This document shows, in pieces, positions 40,680 to 46,540 of a stretch of DNA of 46,540 bases. The DNA comes from an uncultured Acidimicrobiales bacterium (GTDB lineage: Bacteria > Actinomycetota > Acidimicrobiia > Acidimicrobiales > SZUA-35). How positions within the stretch are numbered: the stretch's first letter is position 1; each line of letters starts with the position of its first letter. The translations under genes and the position numbers were made by a program. The notes under the pieces are model-generated. The model was given only the letters and a program-made list of their open reading frames with translations, was not told where the DNA came from and ran no database searches. The stretch is taken from the NCBI GenBank assembly GCA_937997485.1, contig CALKTH010000140.1:1-46540 (forward strand), given 5' to 3'.

Positions 40680-43388
40680 TTGAGCGACATACACATCATC
40701 AACCACACCCACTGGGATCGTGAGTGGTTCCTCACGCACGAGTACACAACAGCGTGGATCCCTGCGCTCATCGATTCACTCGTTGAGCTCGTGCGTGAGA
40801 ACCCGTCGTATGAGTTCCTCTTCGACGGGCAAACGCTCGTCATCGAGGACCTGCTGCGCACCAGACCGGACTACCTGCCGGTTGTCCAGGAACTGGTGAA
40901 AGGAGGCAACCTGCAGCTGGGGCCGCTCTACAGCCAGCCTGATTGGCGCCTCGTGAGTGGCGAGCTGCATATGCGCAACCTGAGCTTCGGTGTCACCGAC
41001 GCCGAGGCACTCGGTGGGCGCGCCGACATCGCCTGGTTGGTGGACACCTTTGGTCACGTTTCTCAGGCACCGCAGATCTTGGCGTCGCACGGCATCGATG
41101 CCGCATATGTGTGGCGGGGTGTGCCCGAGATGGCGCCACTCTTCCGGTGGGTCGGCGCTGATGGCACCGAGTTGGCCACGATCGATCTCTTCGGCGGCTA
41201 CCGGAATCTCTATGGCGTGTCGAAAACAGCGGAGATCGCTGTTCATCGCTTGGAGGCCGAGGTCGCCAAGCTCCGGCCGGCTTACGGAGAGCTGCCGATT
41301 CCGCTCTTCGACGGCTACGACTTGGATACTGAACCCGAGGATCCCGCACGGTTCTACGCCGGTCTCGAGGTTGATCCTTCGATCGTGTTGCGCGAGTCCT
41401 CGCGTCGGACCTACGCCGACGCCGTCCTCCGGCATCGGGAGTCAGCCCCGGCGATCGCTGGCGAGTTACTTTCGGGCAAGTTCGGATCCACCTTTCCGGG
41501 GTCACTCTCGTCGAGGACGTACCTGCTCCTGCTCCACCACGATGCTGAGATTGCGCTCCATCGCCGCGTCGAACCACTCTTGGCGCTGGCCGCCGCGTGT
41601 GGCCGCCCCGTCGATGTGGACGCGCTCGATCGCCGCTCACGGGAGCTGCTACAGAACGGGGTGCACGATTGCATTTGCGGTGTCTCCATCGATCAAGTGC
41701 ACGAGCGCATGGAGCGGTCCTCCCGTCGGATGTTGCGGTGGGCCGATACGGAGATCGCCAGCGCCGCATCGGAAGTACTCGGCCGTTTCGCGCCCGGTGC
41801 CTATGCGGTGAGCACCTGTGCTGCGACCAGCACTTCCGTCGTTCGAGGCGAAGGAGTCGCGGCGGTGGTCGACGCCATTGGCGTTGGCGTGGCGCCAGTG
41901 GTGCTGTCGCCTATACGTCCGATGGGCGAGACACTCCCCGCCTTCGAGTGGTCGAACGACCACTATCGCGCTCGCCTTGATGCGAGTGGGCTCGTCGTCG
42001 ACGGGGTCGGTCGGCTGGGCGCCATCGTTGTCCGCAGAGACGACGGCGACACCTACTCGAGCGAGCCGGGCGAGATCATCGGTGTGCTCACGCCGTCGGC
42101 CGACCCGCGACAAGTTGATGCCTCTGACGTCGACACCACCGTGGAGCTGCCTCTCGCGTTGGAGTCCGACGGACTGTCCGTCACCGCCACGCTTCGGTGC
42201 CGGTTCAGCTCGCTGCCGCTGATTGAGATGGAGATCGATCTCGACAGCACTGGAACGGCTTTCAGGATTGATGCCGAATTTGAAACGGGAATCGATAGCG
42301 ACCGGGTCTGGGCTGGCATGCCCTTCGATCTCGTCGAGCGCGAGCACGTCGACCGGGACCTCTTCGGCCATGACATCGATGCCAAGACATCCGCGATTCT
42401 CATGGGTCAGCGGGAGGTTGATGAGGTCGACGAGTTCCCGTTCCACGATGTGGTGGCGACGACGGACGACGAGCGAACAGCCCTTGTCCTGGCCCGTGGG
42501 ATTCGCTCGTACTCGAGCCGTCCGGATGGCACGATCTCGCTTGCTCTGCGACGCTCGACGGAGTGGGTCGCACGCACGGGGTTGCAGCGGCGCAGCGGCG
42601 ATGCTGGACCGGCGATGTACGTGCCTGGAGCCAGGTGTGAGCGGACGATCACACATCAGTTGGCATTCGTGACCCACCACGGTCGTCTGGACGTCTTGAA
42701 AGACATGGCAACGGTCGAGGCGTTCATCGCCCCGCCGTTGCTGGCGACCGTTGATGGGGGCTCGGGAACTGCGGAGTCCTGGACGGTGCTCGATGAGTCG
42801 CTTCCGCTGACAAGTCTCCGAGTTGTCGGCGATGAAACGGTGATTCGCCTCTGGAACCCAGCCGATGAGACTGTCCACTTGCACGGCCCTCTCGACCGGC
42901 GAGCCGCTCTGGGCGCGGTGCTGGCATCATCGGCAACGGTTCAGGCCAAGGAGATCGTGACTGCGGCGATCACGCTCGAAAGTCCGCCAACAGCTGATCA
43001 ACCCGGCCAGGTGACGGTGTTGACCAGCTCAGCTGACCGCGCCGGGCTCAGCAGGTCGCGTCCGGCACCTGACGTCATGCGACTCCTTGAAGAGCGAACC
43101 GAGGAGCTTCGGGCTGGATTGGCGGAAACAACACACGCCTTGACTACCGCGACCGGAGCTGACTCGTATCGGCTGACGCACCGATCGACGGTGTTCGAAC
43201 GAGAGCTTCTCGAGGTCGAACTGTCCTACGAGCTCAACCAGCGGCTGGCTGAATCCGTGGCTGAGGTGAGCATTCCGGACGAGGCAGACCCGACCATCGG
43301 CGATATCGGTCGTCGACTGAATGACCTCCGAGTGCAACGCCGCATCTACGACTACGTGGTGCAGGCACTTGCCGAAGTCGAAGACTGA
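40680..43388 (+). CDS. GH38 alpha-mannosidase
   Basis: A 902-residue cytoplasmic glycoside hydrolase family 38 enzyme. Zinc ligands are visible in HTHWDREW (H11 and D13), the nucleophile in WLVDTFGHVSQ (D122), and a further zinc His in GVHDCICGVSIDQVHERM (about 325-342). The C-terminal part has the long beta-sandwich domains of the family. There is no signal peptide, so it acts on imported mannosides. TTG 40680 is the only usable start before the conserved motif; no Shine-Dalgarno sequence is evident. The operator at 40657-40670 lies directly upstream. The closest functional analogues are bacterial mannosylglycerate or oligomannoside hydrolases; the substrate is not fixed by sequence. Confidence 0.93.
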   Translation: MSDIHIINHTHWDREWFLTHEYTTAWIPALIDSLVELVRENPSYEFLFDGQTLVIEDLLRTRPDYLPVVQELVKGGNLQLGPLYSQPDWRLVSGELHMRNLSFGVTDAEALGGRADIAWLVDTFGHVSQAPQILASHGIDAAYVWRGVPEMAPLFRWVGADGTELATIDLFGGYRNLYGVSKTAEIAVHRLEAEVAKLRPAYGELPIPLFDGYDLDTEPEDPARFYAGLEVDPSIVLRESSRRTYADAVLRHRESAPAIAGELLSGKFGSTFPGSLSSRTYLLLLHHDAEIALHRRVEPLLALAAACGRPVDVDALDRRSRELLQNGVHDCICGVSIDQVHERMERSSRRMLRWADTEIASAASEVLGRFAPGAYAVSTCAATSTSVVRGEGVAAVVDAIGVGVAPVVLSPIRPMGETLPAFEWSNDHYRARLDASGLVVDGVGRLGAIVVRRDDGDTYSSEPGEIIGVLTPSADPRQVDASDVDTTVELPLALESDGLSVTATLRCRFSSLPLIEMEIDLDSTGTAFRIDAEFETGIDSDRVWAGMPFDLVEREHVDRDLFGHDIDAKTSAILMGQREVDEVDEFPFHDVVATTDDERTALVLARGIRSYSSRPDGTISLALRRSTEWVARTGLQRRSGDAGPAMYVPGARCERTITHQLAFVTHHGRLDVLKDMATVEAFIAPPLLATVDGGSGTAESWTVLDESLPLTSLRVVGDETVIRLWNPADETVHLHGPLDRRAALGAVLASSATVQAKEIVTAAITLESPPTADQPGQVTVLTSSADRAGLSRSRPAPDVMRLLEERTEELRAGLAETTHALTTATGADSYRLTHRSTVFERELLEVELSYELNQRLAESVAEVSIPDEADPTIGDIGRRLNDLRVQRRIYDYVVQALAEVED

Positions 43389-43490
43389 ACCAGCGCTGGT
43401 GGATGGGGGACTTCGCTGGCGCGAGGCCAAGCGGCTGAGGTCTCCTGATCTCCGTCTTGGCGACGTAGCAGAAGCGGTCTCCCGAGTCCC

Positions 43491-44264
43491 TCAGAGATCT
43501 GTGAGGAGCTCGTGCCAGCCGGTTTCGTTGGCTTCGCTGAAGGCGGCCCCGTCTTCGCCGTACAGGTAGGTCCAGATCGACAAGCCGACAGCGTCTGCTG
43601 CGTAGGCCTCAGCCGCAATGAAAGCGGTGCCCCGAACCGGCTCGGAGACGAGCACGAGGACGTACCGCCCTTCCATTGCGCCAACAACACTGCCGGCCAT
43701 TGAGGAGCCGTCCGGGGCGGTGACCGTGAGTTGGTCGCCCGTTTCGAAGGCACTGGGGAGGCCAAGGCGATGTGTCAGCTGTTGCCACCGCTCCTCCGGC
43801 GAACCGCTCACCATCGCCATGGGCAGGCTCGGACGAGCGACCTCGCCTCGGAAATGCTCGCAGTGCAGGGCCAAGTTGGCCAGGAAGATCTTCCAGCCCT
43901 CGTGCATCGCGTCGTACTGATCGTCCCAGGGATCGCCGTTGCCGAATCCCGAGTTGACGAGGCGGACGATGCACGATCCCCCGTCCTTCGCCTCGACGAA
44001 CCACTCGAACGCCAGGCCCTCCACGCCCTCGCCGCCGTCCATCAGCATGCGGCGAGGCGGGTCCCACTCGGCGACTCGTCCATTGACCTGCATCTCCGGA
44101 CCTGGGCCGAAGGAGGCGGACATCGCGCCACCCGCCTTCTCCTCCACCGTGTGCGGCACGTACCACGAGGAGATGCCGGGGCCTGTAGCGATCGCCTGCC
44201 AGACCTCTTCGGGTGTTCCCTGAACTTCGATCTCGAGCTCGATCGAACGCTTCTCATCAGTCAT
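43491..44264 (-). CDS. SRPBCC (AHSA1-type) protein
   Basis: A 257-residue START-like/AHSA1-type protein. The first ~145 residues carry the family pattern (IELEIEVQGTPEEVWQAIATGPGISSWYVP, AEWDPPRRMLMDG, GWKIFLANLALHCEHFRGE). A second half of about 110 residues is less conserved and may be a second, diverged SRPBCC domain. ATG 44264 overlaps the ArsR stop by eight bases (ATGACTGA). An ArsR regulator followed by an SRPBCC protein is a common pair in actinobacteria; the ligand is usually unknown. Confidence 0.85.
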   Translation of the reverse strand: MTDEKRSIELEIEVQGTPEEVWQAIATGPGISSWYVPHTVEEKAGGAMSASFGPGPEMQVNGRVAEWDPPRRMLMDGGEGVEGLAFEWFVEAKDGGSCIVRLVNSGFGNGDPWDDQYDAMHEGWKIFLANLALHCEHFRGEVARPSLPMAMVSGSPEERWQQLTHRLGLPSAFETGDQLTVTAPDGSSMAGSVVGAMEGRYVLVLVSEPVRGTAFIAAEAYAADAVGLSIWTYLYGEDGAAFSEANETGWHELLTDL

Positions 44265-44862
44265 TGGTGGTGGCTTTCTCTTCGTTGGTTCGTGCGAATG
44301 GGTGGGCGGCGACAATCAGCCGGTGCCAGCGGCCTCTGGGCGCGGTCTCATCGTGAAAGCGGGCCGAGAGTTCGGTGACCGAAGCAGCGAGCGCCTCGGT
44401 GAATGCAGCGCGGTCTGCGGCGGAGCCAAAGCGGATCTCGGTGTCGATCGTGAGCGTGGCGAGCGGCTGTTGTCGCTCATCAGCCTTGTAGGCCAGCTCG
44501 CCGACCTCTCGGATCAGCCGGCCCGCAATGGCCAAGAGGTAGCGAGAAGAGAGGCGATCGGTAGACACAGGTTGCGCGGCATTCGGCCCGAGCGCTTCGG
44601 GAGAGATGAGATAGGACGAGGCGGAGGCTTGCACGATCCGCTCGGTCAAGCCTCGGCGGGGGCGCTCCTCGACAAGCTCAACCAGGCCGTGGTCTTCGAG
44701 GGTTCGTAGGTGGTAGTTGACCTTTTGGCGGGGAACGCCGAGCGCTGCGGCCACCGACGAGGCCGAGCCAGGTGCTCGGAGCGCTTCCAGGATCTGGGCT
44801 CGGAGGGGTTCCAGAACGGCCTGGGCGGCATCGGCTCGGTCGATGACACAGACGTCGATCAC
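44257..44862 (-). CDS. ArsR-family transcriptional regulator
   Basis: A 201-residue regulator. Its winged helix (LEPLRAQILEALRAPGSASSVAAALGVPRQKVNYHLRTLEDHGLVELVEER) spans about residues 17-68. No metal-binding Cys cluster typical of metal sensors is present. The C-terminal ~110 residues probably sense a ligand or dimerise. GTG 44862 is about ten bases from a -10-like TACGAA, suggesting a nearly leaderless mRNA. The 30-bp palindrome at 44873-44902 overlaps this promoter, as for autorepression. Confidence 0.88.
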   Translation of the reverse strand: MIDVCVIDRADAAQAVLEPLRAQILEALRAPGSASSVAAALGVPRQKVNYHLRTLEDHGLVELVEERPRRGLTERIVQASASSYLISPEALGPNAAQPVSTDRLSSRYLLAIAGRLIREVGELAYKADERQQPLATLTIDTEIRFGSAADRAAFTEALAASVTELSARFHDETAPRGRWHRLIVAAHPFARTNEEKATTND

Positions 44863-44872
44863 GCCGCCAGTT

Positions 44873-44902
44873 TCGTATTGACAAATTCGTTTGTCAATAC
44901 GA
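44873..44902 (-). promoter_or_regulatory. ArsR operator, 13-bp-arm palindrome
   Basis: Arms TCGTATTGACAAA and TTTGTCAATACGA flank TTCG, a perfect inverted repeat. It lies 11 bases before the ArsR start, and TTGACA within an arm may be the -35 box. Confidence 0.85.
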
Positions 44903-44939
44903 TCTTCGGATTGGGAGACCGACGCTTCGCTCTTCGCTG

Positions 44940-45830
44940 CTAGGTGCTGGTCGGCCCGGCGAGGATGTCGTTCTCTCTGTGGGGCTCGAAGCCAGCGCTC
45001 AGGTAGAGGTGTTTCGCTACCGCATTGTCTGGCTCAAAGCCGATCTTGATGCGCGTGGCCCCGGCGTTGGCCAGTCGATCGATTCCGCAGGTCAGGACGT
45101 GTCGGGCAAGTCCATGGCTTTGGTGCTCGTCCTCGGTTCGCATTGGTTCGACCAAGCCGACTGCGGTCGTCGGGTCGTACCAGAACAAGCCGTAGGCGGC
45201 GACGTTTCCTTCGTCGTCGTAGACGACCAGATCGAGATCGGAGCGATACAGCGACGTCTGGTTGAGCCGAGGTTCTGAGTCAGGGTGGTTTCGGCGCTCA
45301 TTGATCATGTGATGGGGACGGTCCATGGCACTGGCCCTGTCGAGCAGGAGGTACCCCTCTTCGAGGTCGCTGATAGGCGGACGACCATCTGCAGACAGCC
45401 ACGACTCGACCAACCCATCCTCCTCGACAGTGAAGCCCAATTCGCTCAGCACCGCGCGGAGAACGTGATCTGTTCGATCGACCTCCAAGCACACCGAATC
45501 GAAGCCTGACTCGCTGGCATGGTCGAGGCCTCGACGCATGACATGTTCGGTCCACTCCGGAGTTGCATCGGGCAGTACGAGCGGATTCAGCAGCGTGGTA
45601 TTACCGAAACCGGTGATGATCGCCGCGGCTTCGGGACGACCTCGGTCATCGAACCAGAAGAGCTGGTCAAGATCGTCGGTCGGGCGTTCGTTCATCGACC
45701 ACCACCACTGCATGTCGGCCGCTTCGAACAGTCCGGCTGTTGGGTGAGCCGTCCGAACTCGGTTGAGCAGCGCGCTCACCGCTTCGAGGTAGTCAAGGCC
45801 GCTGCGAAACTCTTCGGTCGGGCTCGGCAT
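44940..45830 (-). CDS. GNAT-family N-acetyltransferase (tandem GNAT)
   Basis: A 296-residue protein. The C-terminal half is a standard GNAT fold: VVYDDEGNVAAYGLFWYDP, GLVEPMRTEDEHQSHGLARHVLTCGIDRLANAGATRI (the acetyl-CoA loop, degenerate as HQSHGLA) and GFEPDNAVAKHLYLSAGFEPH. The N-terminal half (about 1-150) looks like a second, weaker GNAT (LGFTVEEDGLV at its end). MshD-type enzymes have such a tandem plan, but no specific match is claimed. ATG 45830 has TAGCCT six bases upstream, a leaderless-type start. The gene lies between the cytochrome and ArsR genes. Confidence 0.85.
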   Translation of the reverse strand: MPSPTEEFRSGLDYLEAVSALLNRVRTAHPTAGLFEAADMQWWWSMNERPTDDLDQLFWFDDRGRPEAAAIITGFGNTTLLNPLVLPDATPEWTEHVMRRGLDHASESGFDSVCLEVDRTDHVLRAVLSELGFTVEEDGLVESWLSADGRPPISDLEEGYLLLDRASAMDRPHHMINERRNHPDSEPRLNQTSLYRSDLDLVVYDDEGNVAAYGLFWYDPTTAVGLVEPMRTEDEHQSHGLARHVLTCGIDRLANAGATRIKIGFEPDNAVAKHLYLSAGFEPHRENDILAGPTST

Positions 45831-45836
45831 CGGGTG

Positions 45837-45842
45837 AGGCTA
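45837..45842 (-). promoter_or_regulatory. -10 hexamer TAGCCT, leaderless start of the GNAT gene
   Basis: On the minus strand TAGCCT is followed by six bases (CACCCG) and then the ATG at 45830. The same hexamer precedes ftsY and trmD. Confidence 0.5.
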
Positions 45843-45884
45843 CAACGCCGCCCATCAAGCCTCTTCGGGATTTCTCCGTTCGAG

Positions 45885-46226
45885 CTACTTCGACGGCGCG
45901 ATGACCTCTCGGGTGTAGCGGGTGACTTGCTCGATCTCTTCTGGGCTCAGCCGCCCGGAGAAGGCTGGCATGGAGCCTCGGCCATTGGTGACCAGCTCGA
46001 TCTGGTCAGCCACGTCGGGGAAACGGCCCGTGACACGATCCTCGTTGAGCTGTGGGCCACGGCCACCGCTGCCATCGGCCCGATGGCACGATGCACAGTT
46101 CCTGGTCCAGATGGTTCGACCTGCGGCCAGGGCCGGGTCAGCGTCGGCTCCGACCTCCGGAGCGGCGCCACCGCACGCGGTGAGAACAAGAGAAACGCCG
46201 AAGAGAAACGGGACGATCCTGCGCAT
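45885..46226 (-). CDS. Cytochrome c lipoprotein
   Basis: A 113-residue class I c-type cytochrome. The signal ends in LVLTACGG (lipobox), the heme site is CASCH in WTRNCASCHRADG, and the distal Met ligand is in RGSMPAFSGRLSPEE. It would be anchored outside the membrane and carry electrons. ATG 46226 is chosen as it gives a short, typical signal; TACGGT lies eight bases before it. It is divergent from the small membrane protein at 46255. Maturation would need the CcmF-type system (13642-15480). Confidence 0.92.
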   Translation of the reverse strand: MRRIVPFLFGVSLVLTACGGAAPEVGADADPALAAGRTIWTRNCASCHRADGSGGRGPQLNEDRVTGRFPDVADQIELVTNGRGSMPAFSGRLSPEEIEQVTRYTREVIAPSK

Positions 46227-46254
46227 GTCGGCCCACCGTAGCCATACTGCTGCC

Positions 46255-46365
46255 GTGGGATTCGACCCCCGTCGGCAACATCGGCGCACCAACTTCGATT
46301 ACTTCTTTGTGGCGGCGTCCATTGTCGTGGCCGCAGCCCTGCTGGCCTGGGCTTTCTTGGGCTGA
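46255..46365 (+). CDS. 36-residue single-pass membrane protein
   Basis: GTG 46255 opens a 36-residue frame with a basic start (DPRRQHRRTNFDY) and one helix (FFVAASIVVAAALLAWAFLG). CATACT six bases before the GTG could be a -10 element for a leaderless mRNA. Its TGA overlaps the ATG of the next gene (TGATG), which supports real coding. The function is unknown. Confidence 0.6.
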   Translation: MGFDPRRQHRRTNFDYFFVAASIVVAAALLAWAFLG

Positions 46366-46540
46366 TGGCCGATCGGCGACCCCGGCGATCATCCACCGGA
46401 CGTGACGAGAAACCGAAGACTCCCCGCCCTCGCAAGAAGCCGGCCAACGCCAAGGCAGCACGCCGCCCGGCTTCGAAGCGAAAGCCACCGAAGCGCAAGG
46501 GCAACAAGTCGGGCATCGATCCATCAGGGATCTGGGATGC
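46365..46540 (+). CDS. N-terminal part of a gene with Lys/Arg/Pro-rich start (partial)
   Basis: ATG 46365 overlaps the previous stop. The 58 visible codons are open to the window edge and very basic (RPRRSS, KTPRPRKKPANAKAARRP, KRKPPKRKGNK), then turn to SGIDPSGIWDA. Such a tail is usually a cytoplasmic or nucleic-acid-facing extension. I cannot name the protein. Confidence 0.55.
   Translation, partial: MADRRPRRSSTGRDEKPKTPRPRKKPANAKAARRPASKRKPPKRKGNKSGIDPSGIWD

Noticed and set aside
43389..43400. 12-bp palindrome ACCAGCGCTGGT after the mannosidase gene
   Set aside because: It has no loop to form a stable hairpin and no run of T; not convincing as terminator or binding site.

Overview
The window is GC-rich, gene-dense actinobacterial chromosome. 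The order smc - ftsY - ffh - rpsP - khpA - rimM - trmD - rplS - yraN, the many translation-coupled GTGA/ATGA junctions, the acidic or Thr/Ala-rich linkers after lipoprotein signals, an ArfA/OmpATb-like BON+OmpA protein and the many leaderless-looking starts suggest a deep-branching actinobacterium of the Acidimicrobiia type. This placement is an inference from gene content and style; no 16S rRNA gene is present.

Layout. 1-210: the 3' end of smc, then a 463-base non-coding stretch holding two copies of a dispersed ~77-bp structured element. 674-3995 (minus): MoxR ATPase, DUF58 protein and VWA protein in one coupled operon. 4202-6079 (plus): an OmpR-type two-component pair. 6314-7726: HtrA-like membrane protease. 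7854-9023: ftsY. 9088-10347: BON/OmpA protein. 10580-13582 (minus): two arrestin-like proteins and an ExeA-like ATPase that reads in frame through a lipoprotein signal into a NamZ (DUF1343/GH171) muramidase. 13642-15480: CcmF-like cytochrome c assembly protein. 15315-27462 (minus): a second, larger MoxR/DUF58/VWA operon with an ABC transporter, a coiled-coil/low-complexity membrane protein and a 1547-residue protein with three VWA domains. 27585-33179 (plus): ffh, rpsP, khpA, rimM, trmD, rplS and a yraN interrupted by TGA, with a methyltransferase on the opposite strand inserted between rimM and trmD. 33201-33710: a TlpA/ResA-like thioredoxin-fold lipoprotein in which an in-frame TGA replaces the first cysteine of CxxC. 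34580-43388: a LacI-regulated ABC sugar importer plus GH38 alpha-mannosidase regulon. 43491-46540: SRPBCC/ArsR pair, GNAT acetyltransferase, cytochrome c lipoprotein, a 36-residue membrane protein and the start of another gene.

How the genes work together. The plus-strand backbone is chromosome maintenance, co-translational targeting (FtsY, Ffh) and ribosome/tRNA maturation. Two MoxR-Bat type clusters with VWA metal-binding domains lie antiparallel to it. CcmF, the selenoprotein-like thioredoxin lipoprotein and the cytochrome c lipoprotein together suggest active cytochrome c maturation, although they are not in one operon. The mannoside regulon is tied together by two matching 14-20-bp palindromes, one before the importer and one before the mannosidase.

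The strongest novelty candidate is the putative selenoprotein at 33201-33710: UxxC in place of CxxC, 105 conserved-looking codons after the TGA, and a hairpin with a GGUC loop and a 5'-side bulge 27 nt downstream, closely resembling the known bacterial SECIS design. The second is the arrestin/arrestin/ATPase-NamZ operon at 10580-13582.
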